The position numbers were made by a program, and so were the translations under genes. Positions 1 to 9,815 of a stretch of DNA of 64,000 nucleotides are shown one piece after another. Where the stretch lies: assembly GCA_015227615.1 (NCBI GenBank), contig JAALGZ010000013.1:558001-622000 (forward strand), read 5' to 3'. The notes under the pieces were generated by a model, which saw nothing but the letters and a program-made list of their open reading frames with translations, was not told the DNA's origin and did no database searches. Origin of the DNA: Labyrinthula sp. Ha (lineage: Eukaryota > Sar > Bigyra > Labyrinthulida > Labyrinthulaceae). Each line of letters opens with the position of its first letter. Position 1 is the first letter of the stretch.

Positions 1-2
1 TC

Positions 3-3000
3 TATGAATCATTCTTTTCAGAATTTTCTTTAATTCTTGATCAAAATCTTCTTACACTTTTAAAATTTTCTCCTAAGCAAACGTTAACAAAAGAAGCTAT
101 TGAACGGACAAATCTTCTTTCTCGTCTCTACTTTGAATTAGCAGTTATTGGCATCGAAACCGATTCTTCAAAAGTTCTCAAAGTTTTTCGCAAGCTTGTT
201 TATGTTAAAACCTCAGCTGGGGAAATAACTTTTAGTTTAAGATTTCAGCGCTGCATATTTTCTCTGGTGAAGTTTTTTGGTTTTGAATTTGTTTATCCTT
301 TTAAATCTGAGAGGGAGTTTCAACGGTTACACAATCTTCATGAGAAGACTTCAACGGTTATTTATGAATATTATAAATATATGTCCGTTACTCTAATCAA
401 GGAAAATCGTTCTCTCTTGAAGTTGAAAGAAAAAAGCAAGTCTGAACTTCTTGCGCGAGGGGCTTTAAACCAAAGGACAAAAGAAAACATTGTAACTAAA
501 GGCACCTTAGTTAAAAATCTTGTGGTTGCAGTGGACAAATTTTCAAAATTACTTGGGTTGAAACCCCCATTGTTGCAAGATAGGTTAGATGAAGCTCACA
601 ATGACGGGACAAAAGGAATCGAAATATGGGATAGGAGTAAGAGTAAGGAACTCTCCACAGAAAAAGATATATCATACTTATATGGTGGCGAGGAATTTAA
701 AGTTTTTTACCATGACTTACTTAATCTTCGTTCAGAGTTGTCAGTGGAATATTTAACCGAGCTACAGAGTAAACAGATAAGGCCTGATGATGAAAGTGTA
801 GATTCAGATGACGGAGAGCTTCTCTCGAACTCGAAGAAAAAAAAAGCTGCTTTTGATGTGAATAAGGGTCTCAGCAGTAGCAATCGTGGAGACATAGACC
901 AGGCTTTAGGTCTATTAGGTAGTCAACCAGCTAAGAAAGAAGCGGCACCTATTAGTCGGCCCAAGCCAAAACCAAAGAAAAAACCTAGAAAAGCTTCAGT
1001 TGTGCGACAACCAAGAAAATTTAAAGAAAGCGACTTTCAAGCTGATTTTGAGGCACTTGACTATGATGATGATGACCTTGAACTAGACTCGAGCGAGAGA
1101 AAACAACAACTTAGAGTGACCGAAAAGCTCTCCGAAGAAGCGCAGGGACTTTTCGCAAAGTTACCTGATGTGCTTTCGAAAGAATTGTGCGATCAGTTCT
1201 GTATTGAATTTTGTATTCTATACGGAAAAACTACAAATAAGACAATACGAAAATCTTACTTAAACGCCCTGTTTGAGCATCTAAGGTTTATAGCACATAA
1301 TAGATTTGAATTAATCCAGTTTTATGCAAGAATTATTGCAAACTTGGCTGAATTCTTTGAGGACCTACCCGAGAAAATTGTACACAGGCTCTTAGGCCAA
1401 TTTAAGTACCTAATTAGAAGGAATAATTCAAAAAATATGCGTGATAAGTTGGACTCAAAATTAAGAAACGCACGATACATTGCAGAGCTTGCAAAATTTA
1501 AGTCTCCGGTTCTCCAGGAAGTGTTACCGGTTGAGAAAATATTTTTTATAATGAACTATACGCTCGCTCGTTTCAATGGTTCTAACATTAATTATCTATG
1601 CGAGCTGTTGGATACCTGTGGTAAATTTTTATACCGACAGCCCATGACGAAAAATTATATGAAAGTTATTCTGGAGGGTTTAACTAAAATAGCTAACGAA
1701 AAGTCGTTAGATGAGGAGCATAAATCTTTGATTAACAATGTTTATCTTACTACAACTGAGGCTGACGATGTTTTCAGAAGGATAGTTGTCAAGGAAAGAA
1801 CCAAAGTGGAACTCTTTCTAGAATATTTGTTTTTTGATTATCTAAACCCATCCAAAGAAATTCCGAGCGAGGAAACCCAGCCAAAGCCTAAAGCAAAGTT
1901 TAGAGTTGTCACAAAAACTGCCTCCCGCTCAAGTAAGTGCAACTCTCAGGTGCGATTTATAACAGAAAAATTGCTGAAGTTAAACTGGAATGGTGCCTTG
2001 AACAAGACTCGAGCTCTGTGCATTCGGTTTCTACTGAAAGCACATCGGGTGAGGTCTGATGCTCTTCCTGCGCTTTGCCAAATTCAAGGAAATTTAAATT
2101 GCGCTTATCCTGGATTTACTCAGTGTTTTCTTGATTGCCTTATAGATAGCATTGAGCGCTCATTAGAGAGTTATACAGCATACTCCAACAAGCAGAAAAT
2201 ACTTGGTAAAGGAAAGTTGGTAGCAGAGATGTTGAATCACCGCTATATATCCAGAGACACTTTTTTTGATGTTCTATATATGGTTCTAAATTACGGGCAC
2301 GCAATAATGGATTTTGATGCTGAGGGATATGTTGAAGGTTTGGACCGTGGGAGGGGTAATCGTCTGGGCGGATGTACTGAAGCTGATGGACATCTATTCT
2401 CACCGGAAGTCTTGTACGAGGGTGATCCAGAAACGTCTTATTTCCGTATTATGCTCGTTTGCACAATGATTATGACCTTGTCTTCTAAAGAATTTAGTGG
2501 TCGATATCTGGCTAGGTTGCGAAAGTTCTGGGTCCATCTTGAGCAGCATATATGGTACAAGTGTGAAAGGGCAATTGAGAACAGTAACGATACCCTTGCG
2601 TACAGCATTCAGTCCATTGTTGCCGATACGTTGAGCGCACTCAATGAGAAAAGTGCCGCGAAGAGCCTAGCTGGAGCCAGTTATAAAGCGATGAAGTTAT
2701 CTTTCAAGAATACCAAGGGCCTTTCGAACCACACGCTCCGGACGGCCTATGTTGCATTGCGGCAGAGTGAAGCCATAAGAGACGCTATATCTAACCGACC
2801 CCATAGTTATACTGAAGCGAAACAGAACTTTGAGGAATTACAAGCCGAAGAGGCTCTTCCAACTAGAAACGGGCTCAGTGAAGATGTTGAGCTCTCTGAC
2901 GAAATGCACTCTGATGACGAAGACGCGACAGATTTCTTGATTGAAAGAGGTGAAACACAGGACCTGGTTCATCATTCAGATGAGGAGCTCACGCAAGAAT

Positions 3001-3527
3001 CTTCTCCAGAGAGTGAGAGCTATGGAGATGACTCTAGTTCAAGCGCTTCTTTGTCCTCTGAGTTAGATCTTGATAAGCAGGCTGATTTACAGTTTGATAG
3101 GGAATTGCAGAACTTGATGAATCCTGATAGAGTTCCAAGAAAAGGTCCTGTTCCTGCATCTGATACAAACATGGCTATTCCCTTGCATTTACTGTCCAGT
3201 GAGGAAAGATCTCTTCCAAAGCAAGGACACCTTGAGAACAACTCCCTGAACGAGCAAAGAACTGAAGCTGGTATACAAGGAATGCAAAGTTTTAAGCTGC
3301 TAAAGCGCTCAAGCAAAGGTAAAGTTGAAACAAAGAAGATGCTTATCCCAGAGTCGAGTGTCCTGTGGAAGTCTACGAAGAAACAAGAAGAAAGAGCCAA
3401 ACAGGAACAGGAAGAGGTCAAGCGATATGTATTAGATTATGAAGTGCGTGCCAGATATGATGACGCTCAGGAAGAACCAATTCCAAACATAAAAAATAGC
3501 TTAAAGCGAAACAAAAGCGAGGATTGA
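3..3527 (+). CDS. UPF2: UPF2, nonsense-mediated mRNA decay factor (5' partial)
   Basis: UPF2 bridges UPF1 and the exon-junction-bound UPF3 in nonsense-mediated mRNA decay. The frame is open from base 3, so the gene enters from outside the window; the first in-frame candidate start (a GTG near 267) lies inside the first MIF4G domain and is not a real start. Visible parts in order are the end of MIF4G-1, a Lys-rich and acidic linker (about 790-1100), MIF4G-2 (about 1130-1860, with a DTCGKFLYR stretch like the LETCGRFLFR of animal UPF2), MIF4G-3 (about 1930-2600), and a Ser/Asp/Glu-rich tail ending in a charged segment. The acidic tail is expected of the UPF1-binding end. No introns are seen in 3.5 kb. 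It ends in TGA 12 bp from the stop of the convergent release-factor gene. Assignment is by recognised domain order and motifs. Confidence 0.9.
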   Translation, partial: YESFFSEFSLILDQNLLTLLKFSPKQTLTKEAIERTNLLSRLYFELAVIGIETDSSKVLKVFRKLVYVKTSAGEITFSLRFQRCIFSLVKFFGFEFVYPFKSEREFQRLHNLHEKTSTVIYEYYKYMSVTLIKENRSLLKLKEKSKSELLARGALNQRTKENIVTKGTLVKNLVVAVDKFSKLLGLKPPLLQDRLDEAHNDGTKGIEIWDRSKSKELSTEKDISYLYGGEEFKVFYHDLLNLRSELSVEYLTELQSKQIRPDDESVDSDDGELLSNSKKKKAAFDVNKGLSSSNRGDIDQALGLLGSQPAKKEAAPISRPKPKPKKKPRKASVVRQPRKFKESDFQADFEALDYDDDDLELDSSERKQQLRVTEKLSEEAQGLFAKLPDVLSKELCDQFCIEFCILYGKTTNKTIRKSYLNALFEHLRFIAHNRFELIQFYARIIANLAEFFEDLPEKIVHRLLGQFKYLIRRNNSKNMRDKLDSKLRNARYIAELAKFKSPVLQEVLPVEKIFFIMNYTLARFNGSNINYLCELLDTCGKFLYRQPMTKNYMKVILEGLTKIANEKSLDEEHKSLINNVYLTTTEADDVFRRIVVKERTKVELFLEYLFFDYLNPSKEIPSEETQPKPKAKFRVVTKTASRSSKCNSQVRFITEKLLKLNWNGALNKTRALCIRFLLKAHRVRSDALPALCQIQGNLNCAYPGFTQCFLDCLIDSIERSLESYTAYSNKQKILGKGKLVAEMLNHRYISRDTFFDVLYMVLNYGHAIMDFDAEGYVEGLDRGRGNRLGGCTEADGHLFSPEVLYEGDPETSYFRIMLVCTMIMTLSSKEFSGRYLARLRKFWVHLEQHIWYKCERAIENSNDTLAYSIQSIVADTLSALNEKSAAKSLAGASYKAMKLSFKNTKGLSNHTLRTAYVALRQSEAIRDAISNRPHSYTEAKQNFEELQAEEALPTRNGLSEDVELSDEMHSDDEDATDFLIERGETQDLVHHSDEELTQESSPESESYGDDSSSSASLSSELDLDKQADLQFDRELQNLMNPDRVPRKGPVPASDTNMAIPLHLLSSEERSLPKQGHLENNSLNEQRTEAGIQGMQSFKLLKRSSKGKVETKKMLIPESSVLWKSTKKQEERAKQEQEEVKRYVLDYEVRARYDDAQEEPIPNIKNSLKRNKSED

Positions 3528-3539
3528 AGCAGACATTTG

Positions 3540-4808
3540 TTATGAATTTTGTACTAAATTTTCTTGTATAAAAGGCAAGAAACAATCCAATTCGCCGCTA
3601 AGGAATTTTTCTGGATTCTTGTTTTCAAAGTTTATTCTATGATCTTTCACCATTTTGTACGGGTGTAGAACATAACTTCTAATCTGATTTCCAAAGGTCC
3701 CTTCACCAACATCACTCTTCAACTCCTGTTTCTCCTTTTTTTCTTTCTCTATTTGCACATTTAAGATTTTGGACTTTAGCATACTCATCGCCATCTCTTT
3801 GTTCAAGTGCTGTGACCTCTCACTTTGACATGAAGTAACTAAACCGGAGGGAATGTGTGTTATTCTAACTGCTGAGTCTGTCACATTAGCATGCTGTCCA
3901 CCTGGTCCACTGCTCTTGAAAGTATCAATCTGTATATCTTTCTTATCGATTGTGAGGTCAGTTGTAGATTCTGCAGCCGGAAAAACACCAACCTGAACAA
4001 AACATGTTTGCCTCTTATTCTGTGAATCATACGGAGATATTCTAACAAACCTGTGCACCCCTGTTTCTGTCTTTAACCATCCAAACGCGTTTTCTCCAGT
4101 AATTTTCAGCACTCCAAACCTAATTCCAACTTCTCCGGGAGAAACTTCTACTTCAATCACTTTAAAGCCAAGGTTTTCCCCAAGCTTCGTGTACATTTCA
4201 AGAACCTTTTCCGCGAAGTCACAACTTTCCTTGCCACCCAAACCAGCTGCAATTTCAATAAAACAACCCAAATCATCACCTTTATTGTCAAATAGAAGTT
4301 CAGTAGCTATTCTTTTGCCTCTTTTTATCACTTCTTCAACTCCACTAATACATTCCTTCCCTATTTCAGTTTCCTCAACGCTCAACTTACTCAAAGTGTT
4401 CTTATCTCTTGGAGCCGATTCGTTTTCTGAATCGGAATTTTCATTATACTCAAGTTGAGCAAGTTGGTAAAGGTCTTGAAATTGTTGCAGGTCCGTTTTG
4501 AGGTTGTTTGCATCATCCAGAATTGATTGAATCTTTGCGGCCTTTTGATTTATCTTCGCACATTCTTGAGTCGTATACTTCTCCCAGAAATCTTGTTGGT
4601 TTATCTTTTTATTAAGCTCCTGAAGTTGTGGTTCTAAATTTGTTTTGCTAATTTTTGTTAAAATCGTATCAAGGGAGGTGGTTGCTTGTACAACAAGAGC
4701 TGAAAAGGTTGAACTTTGTGGTTTCATAGAAAATATTCGTACATGTGGAGAAACTCTGCAAATTCTATTGCAAAGCAACTTGGTGGCGTGAAAGCTAGAC
4801 AGGTACAT
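3540..4808 (-). CDS. Organellar peptide chain release factor 2 (RF2/PrfB type)
   Basis: A 422-aa class I release factor that ends translation in an organelle. The N-terminal 30-40 residues are rich in Ser, Arg and hydroxylated residues with no acidic ones, like a mitochondrial (or plastid) targeting peptide. The PCRF domain covers about residues 60-250, and the catalytic loop GGQ is at 303-305 inside GPGGQHANVT. The stretch GWLKTETGVHRFVRISPYDS matches RF2 rather than RF1; the stop-recognition tripeptide SPF of RF2 reads SPY here (258-260). RF2 reads UAA and UGA, which implies an organelle that keeps UGA as a stop. A Ser/Glu/Asp-rich insert lies at about 124-135. The ATG at 4808 precedes the targeting peptide. 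It is divergent from the HEPN-like gene, with only 79 bp between starts. Confidence 0.88.
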   Translation of the reverse strand: MYLSSFHATKLLCNRICRVSPHVRIFSMKPQSSTFSALVVQATTSLDTILTKISKTNLEPQLQELNKKINQQDFWEKYTTQECAKINQKAAKIQSILDDANNLKTDLQQFQDLYQLAQLEYNENSDSENESAPRDKNTLSKLSVEETEIGKECISGVEEVIKRGKRIATELLFDNKGDDLGCFIEIAAGLGGKESCDFAEKVLEMYTKLGENLGFKVIEVEVSPGEVGIRFGVLKITGENAFGWLKTETGVHRFVRISPYDSQNKRQTCFVQVGVFPAAESTTDLTIDKKDIQIDTFKSSGPGGQHANVTDSAVRITHIPSGLVTSCQSERSQHLNKEMAMSMLKSKILNVQIEKEKKEKQELKSDVGEGTFGNQIRSYVLHPYKMVKDHRINFENKNPEKFLSGELDCFLPFIQENLVQNS

Positions 4809-4887
4809 TATTGGCCTTATCGGACACTTTTATCTCATAAGAAAAAGACTTTTCTCATTCTTCTAGGCAAATTTTCATTATAATACA
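4809..4887. promoter_or_regulatory. Short divergent promoter region
   Basis: Only 79 bp separate the start codons of the release factor (leftward) and the HEPN/CaaX gene (rightward), so both promoters and both 5' leaders must fit here. No TATA-like or other box is convincing. Inferred from gene layout only. Confidence 0.5.
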
Positions 4888-5391
4888 ATGGTACGCAACA
4901 ATGGTGTTCGTAGGACATATAAGGGTGTGGAAGAAAGTGAAAAGAGTATTACAAAGAGTTTGGCATTCATTGGTGCAGAAAGTTGGAAATTTTTGAAAGC
5001 TTCGATGTTTTCGAAGGAGAAGATTACAGATTGTAAGAGTGATATTGAGCTTGCGGTAAGAGCTACGAAAGAAATGGAACATATTCTAAAAACTTATTTT
5101 GTAGTAGATAGTGCTGTCTTGGTTGATGACTATACTTCCGGTAAGAGTCTCCATCAACTCATTTCTGAAGCTAGATTTGAGGATGAGCCGTTTCCGCTTT
5201 CGTTACAGGGGCAAATGAGATATTTGACAAGTGTTCGAAACTCTTTGGTTCATGATCATGATAATAATAGGTTTCAAGATAGAGAAAGATATGTTGAAGC
5301 CTTTAAGCAAGTTGAAGCTGAGTTGAATAGAATGTTAGAGAAGAAACGTGTCAAAAATGAAGGAAGTGACAAAGGGTGTGCTATTATGTAG
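4888..5391 (+). CDS. Small HEPN-like protein with C-terminal CaaX box
   Basis: A 167-aa, mostly helical protein. Residues 117-122 read RNSLVH, an R-N-x3-H arrangement that matches the R-x4-6-H signature of HEPN domains, placed as usual at the start of the last long helix and followed by a helix up to about residue 155. The C-terminus is CAIM after a Lys/Asp-rich stretch, a good CaaX box for farnesylation, so the protein is probably membrane-anchored. Many HEPN proteins with an intact motif are RNases; whether this one is, is inference. Family placement rests on the short motif and helical pattern. No other domain is recognised. The ATG at 4888 is the first in frame. Confidence 0.6.
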   Translation: MVRNNGVRRTYKGVEESEKSITKSLAFIGAESWKFLKASMFSKEKITDCKSDIELAVRATKEMEHILKTYFVVDSAVLVDDYTSGKSLHQLISEARFEDEPFPLSLQGQMRYLTSVRNSLVHDHDNNRFQDRERYVEAFKQVEAELNRMLEKKRVKNEGSDKGCAIM

Positions 5392-5905
5392 GACTGCTTT
5401 TGAAAAAAAATAGAAAGCATGCTGTTACGCTATTGTTTCTTTCCAAAATTGTAGAATTTAATAAGAAGGAGAGTCCTGAGAACACCAGGTGGTTGGAGAT
5501 GTAATACATAGAAAGGTCGATGCCCGTTCTGTTATGGTAGGTTTCCTCAGGTGTATTCGGGTTATTTCAGCTACTTCCTGATCAAATTCTGGAATATGTG
5601 TCTTGCAGAATTTGCCGACCTCATACTCTTAAGAAAGCTTATTTTTGTATAAGGTATAGAACATTCCCATCTTAATTGACGAAGATTATATTATCAAATC
5701 ATGGCACTCTGATTAATCTATTCAACTTTATTAGACTGAGGATTTTAAGAATTAGTAAAGAGTCCATAAGTTGAATTTTTGCAGATGCTACTTATTTATA
5801 ATTTAGATCCGCTGGTTAAGAGGAGATCCAGAAATACTGCACTTAAGATTCCAATGCTTAGTCATTATGTATACAAACTCAGAAAGCGCAAACAAATTAA
5901 AGTCA
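5392..5905. other. Intergenic, no gene seen
   Basis: About 0.5 kb between the HEPN/CaaX gene and the 3' end of the minus-strand 340-aa gene. A 61-codon open frame overlaps the end of that gene and looks accidental. No repeat or RNA gene recognised. Confidence 0.5.
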
Positions 5906-6928
5906 CTAACAAGGTGAAAGTAAGAATGCCTTGTTATAACGACTTCGAGAATCTAGAAACTTAAGCCTTTTACCCAAAGTTGCATACCGCGTACGGGACT
6001 CTGAATTAAGGATATTTTCATCGAAAGAAATATTAACTGCAGTGTTTCGTCGTATCCTTTTGAACAGGTCATTAAGATCAAGCACTAGTGATGATACATA
6101 CTGTGGATATTTACTTCTTAATCCATGGAGTTGAAAATCTTTGAGTCCTTTCATTGCTCTTAAAAAAGAAATTAGTGGCGAGAAAATATATGGTTCATGA
6201 TACCTGTTATACTTAAAAAACTTGAAAATAAATGTTGAGAGAGTGACTTTTAGACTTGTTTTCTTGAGTTCTTCCAGGCTCGTAATCAAAAAAGAACCTT
6301 CCTTCATTCTTAAGGATATGTCCAAGGTTTCCAAGTTTGGAAAAGTACCTTTAATTAGCAGTGCCTTTGAAAGTGGTAAAAGATTTTGATCAGCTAAGAC
6401 CTGAACTTTAATTATATGTTTTCTATATCCTTTAAAGAAATTGATCAACTGTTTACTTTTCGTCTTCACCTTGGTCGAGTCAATTGTATGCAGGTTTTTC
6501 AACTGAGCTCTATATTTAAAATAAGTTTCCACAGCAACAGGATTATCAAACAAGTTGCAAGATTCTATTTTAAAGGTATCCACATTTTGAGCATTGATAA
6601 GAATGAGATCAATGAACTTAATCCATGTGTTCTCATCCAGGTTTAAATGTTTCAGTTGAATGCTCTTCAAATTCATCTCCTTAGTTACACTGGATAACGC
6701 ATCCAAGTCAGCATCAGAAATATTTTCAACTAAGCCATAGGCATCAAAGCATGTGAACTTATTAAATTCAAAGTCATTCAATTGTTCTGTTATGGATGCT
6801 TGTTTTGCATTCGGTAGCAGTGAACGAATATATAGACGCTCTGTCTCTCTCTCGTACAATACCAACCTCTCTGGAGAGCTTTGTTTATACCTCTTAGAAA
6901 ATTTTTTAAACTTAAAACGTGAAAACAT
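5906..6928 (-). CDS. 340-aa soluble LRR-like protein, copy A
   Basis: No known family is recognised with certainty. The protein has a basic N-terminus, no signal peptide and no membrane segment, and regularly spaced Leu/Ile/Asn stretches that resemble irregular leucine-rich repeats. It is a clear paralogue of the 340-aa gene at 32007-33029: the two share LVLYE near the N-terminus, an S-I-T-E motif, the L-x-E-N-T-W-I motif in the middle, and YHEPYIFS/YHNPYIFS in the C-terminal half. Both genes lie directly downstream of an LRR membrane gene copy in the same orientation, behind a conserved TGACGTCA block. The shared layout suggests a working pair. The start ATG at 6928 aligns with the internal ATG chosen for the other copy. 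The cytosolic or nuclear location is inferred. Confidence 0.75.
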   Translation of the reverse strand: MFSRFKFKKFSKRYKQSSPERLVLYERETERLYIRSLLPNAKQASITEQLNDFEFNKFTCFDAYGLVENISDADLDALSSVTKEMNLKSIQLKHLNLDENTWIKFIDLILINAQNVDTFKIESCNLFDNPVAVETYFKYRAQLKNLHTIDSTKVKTKSKQLINFFKGYRKHIIKVQVLADQNLLPLSKALLIKGTFPNLETLDISLRMKEGSFLITSLEELKKTSLKVTLSTFIFKFFKYNRYHEPYIFSPLISFLRAMKGLKDFQLHGLRSKYPQYVSSLVLDLNDLFKRIRRNTAVNISFDENILNSESRTRYATLGKRLKFLDSRSRYNKAFLLSPC

Positions 6929-7148
6929 TTATAAACTGAAGAAATCAACTCTTTACTTTCCTAAAGTTCGTGAAGCTTTTTTCACAGCAAGATATGTTAA
7001 TTGTGTCTTTATATCTTGTTTCTTGTCTGGAACAAGTTCAGTTTAATTCCCGGAAATATGTCTAAAACGTACATGTACAAAGCTATAAGTGCTAGTGACG
7101 TCATTAAAGGCGAACTACTTAAGAGAAAAAATATGAACATTTTGCTCC
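6929..7148 (-). promoter_or_regulatory. Conserved TGACGTCA block upstream of 340-aa gene, copy A
   Basis: The palindrome TGACGTCA (7096-7103) is followed on the minus strand by GTACATGTACGTTTTAGA and TTTCCGGGAATT. The same order is found at 31841, 38401 and 50690, each time just after an LRR copy. The distance to the ATG of the 340-aa gene is about 170 bp, similar to about 160 bp at the intact pair, which fits a promoter for the partner gene. It could also be the 3' UTR of the LRR gene. Confidence 0.55.
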
Positions 7149-8614
7149 TTAGATAAAGTAAAACAGTTGACATTCATCGCTATAAGTACAAGTACCTGTT
7201 CTTTCTCTGAGCTCTGTTTCTGTTTCATTAAGAAGATCTGCATGAATATATAAGGTTTCCAAGCCGTGGCACTGCAAGAACGCATCGTCTTGAACAAAGC
7301 TTATAGGGTTAGAGCTCAATGATATAACCTTCAAGTTCATGGAAGATTCTTCAGTGCATAACTCATGAGTTTCTATTAAATCAATGTCATTGTCAGTCAA
7401 CAAAACAACGCTCAAGTTAACAAAGGTAGGTATACCTTCAGGAACTCTTGTCAACCCAGCTGAAGATAAAGTCAACATCTCTATACTATGAAACTTAGGG
7501 ATAATTTGCTCCCAAAATACACTGAGGTTTCCAGTAGTTCTTCTCAATATAAAGAAGTGTTTTAAGTTTTTTTCATTACCACTCAGTGCATCTGAATGAA
7601 CGCTTCTAAAGTGAGTGTTCCAAAAATATAAACTTTCTAGTTTTGGATAAGAGATATTTCCAAGAAGTCCTTCTGTTAAATTAAGACTATTTCCATCAAA
7701 TATTTGAAGGTCTTTTATATTTATGAATATAGTTTCATCTTCTTTTGTAACAAATATTTTTTCCGAAAAATATTCTACATTTTCTATATCAAGGATAAGT
7801 TTTTCCATGAAAGAAAAATCTCTAGTACTCAGAGAAAAAATATTTGGAGAAACACAACGCGTTAAGAAAAAAATGTGTATCTCTATAAAAAGCAGGTCCA
7901 TCATTTATATCAAATACAGTTTGCATAGTTTCTCCAATCGAACATAGTTCATTTTCATAAGAAGAAAGATCTATAGTTCCATCTAAAGTAACACAAGAAC
8001 CTCCATAAAAAAATAAGAAATCTACATTCAAATCTCGGGTTTGTGCACCTAATCTATTTCTGACAGAGTTTTCACACTCATAATAACTTAAACCAGAAAC
8101 GAAAAAGCTCTGCAGTATGGGATAGTTTTTCAGAAAGTCATCTGGAAGTTCTAAAGGATAAATTACACTGAAAGAAAGACTTTCAAGTGTGTTTATTTCT
8201 TTCTCTGGTAAAGGAAGAGAGTTCATTACACCTACACTCAGTTCTCTTATCTTTGGTAACTTATTGATAAATGTATTCGGATATTCCATTGATTCTTTAC
8301 TTTCGATATATAATTCTTCAAGATTATCAAGTAAATTTCAATTCAAATCTCTTGGTGAAAAATATTGAAAGCCATCTAATTTGAAACTATTTACTTCCCA
8401 ATCAGAAAACTGCTCAAGAACACTTTCTACATTATCCTTGTTAGTTTCGTTCACAAGAGAAATTTTCAATCCCTCGACTTCATCTTTTGGGTTTCCAGTT
8501 AAAATAAGATCTTCAAAATGATAAACTCGAAATTCCAAATATCTCTTTCCTAAAGGAAACACATTTTCTACAAAGGTGTTTGGCGAAAGTGTAAGTTTAT
8601 CTCCTTGTTCTTTT
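7149..8614 (-). pseudogene. 5'-truncated LRR membrane-protein pseudogene, left arm
   Basis: This matches the 36385-38355 LRR gene from about its residue 180 to its end at high identity, but the cytoplasmic tail, membrane segment and first repeats are missing. The frame is broken: an extra T in a T-run near 7870 shifts it, and another break lies near 8290-8340. The last 250 codons are otherwise intact. The 5' edge, at the words for the G-Y-K-L-T-L region, is the same edge as in the right-arm copy, so the truncation came before the inverted duplication. Some positions follow the 29819 gene instead of the 36385 gene, a sign of conversion. Without its TM segment it is unlikely to make a working receptor. 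Confidence 0.85.
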
Positions 8615-8752
8615 TATACTAAATTTACTCTAAATAACACAGTAGTACTCATTTATATATACCTGCCCTTCAACTTTCTAGACTCAATTCTAGGAGAAAA
8701 TTTTCAATATACAAAACAATTTTTTTAAAGAAAAAGCATGAAATAATTATAT

Positions 8753-9655
8753 TTATTTCTTAATTGTCTCTTTTAAAAACACTTCATGTTCACCAATAGA
8801 AAAAGTATCTTCATAGAACAGCTCATTGGAATCCATTGAACCATAAGCAGAAGTTTTGTAACCATAACCAACTTCTAGAAGAGAGTCTATTGGCTCTATC
8901 CCAGCAAGGCCAAACATATAATCCATAACTTTTTCCTCAAACCTGTGTCCATTAAAGTCTAAATCCAAAATATCGAAGTAAATATATCCAACATAGCTGC
9001 CATAAAACAAGGATCCTTGTTGCAACAAACCATAAAACTAGAAAATAATACAATTATAAACAAATACTCCTGAAAGAATGTTTGAACGTCCGTCCCAAGG
9101 ACCAATCCCTACCCCCACTGTTAAATCGATAATCTGTTCACCCGGAGAGATTAGTTCAACATCTGTAATACTTGAATTGTCAAATAAATCGTGGAAATTA
9201 ATCCCATATGTAGAAATAAAGAACTCATTTCCAACTTGATTAAAATAATCTGATACATGTCCAGCTGCTTCAAGAAAAATCATACATTGCTGCACCGTGA
9301 CTTCAGTTACAAAAATAACTGTAATATAGTCTTTGCTTTGAAACTTCATTTTCTTACCAACTACTAAATCAACACAGCGATCGTATAAATGACCAGAGTA
9401 AGTGGGATTTAATGTGGGTTGTAATGTTGGTTTTTCACTGGGGCTCCAAGTAGGTTGGTTCAAGAAATCCTCTTCTTGAAAAACTTGCATCTCACGTAAA
9501 AAATATACAAGGAAGCCGGCAAATAGAATCATTCCAAGAATAAGGAGGATTATTGACCTCAAACTGAGTTTTCTTCGAGATGTGGGTACATCTTGCGCAG
9601 TTTCTATATTTGTCGAATTACTAAGCGATCCCGTTTTATGTTCTGGTTTGTTCAT
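8753..9655 (-). CDS. 290-aa single-pass membrane protein with Pro/Thr stalk, left copy
   Basis: Family not recognised. Two exons: 9655-9068 and 9037-8753, joined across a 30-nt intron (9038-9067, GTATTT...CTAG); the join restores one frame, and the same intron sits at the same place in the right-arm copy. The protein has a short basic cytoplasmic tail (RRKLSLRS), one TM helix at about residues 34-52, a stalk with repeated P-T/P-S (WSPSEKPTLQPTLNPT), then a ~200-aa outer domain with conserved Cys and N-glycosylation sites (NSS). Topology is probably type II. The stalk resembles those of stramenopile surface proteins. The copies share most residues, and both keep the frame, so both may be functional. 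Gene and upstream 150 bp are duplicated in inverse orientation at 48140-49042. Confidence 0.78.
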
Positions 9656-9815
9656 TGGGTTTGATTTAGTTTTGGTGTAGTCAAACTGCAGCTATGCTGC
9701 AACCAACTGCATATGTCCTAAGGTATGCAATTTTCCTATCTACAACTTAATAACATTGTATTAAAACTATTATTCGTATAATGCATCACGCTTTCATATT
9801 TTGCACTGACTACTA

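Noticed and set aside
267-269. GTG as the start of UPF2
   Set aside because: The frame is open upstream to base 3 and encodes further MIF4G-like sequence; the gene simply enters from outside the window.
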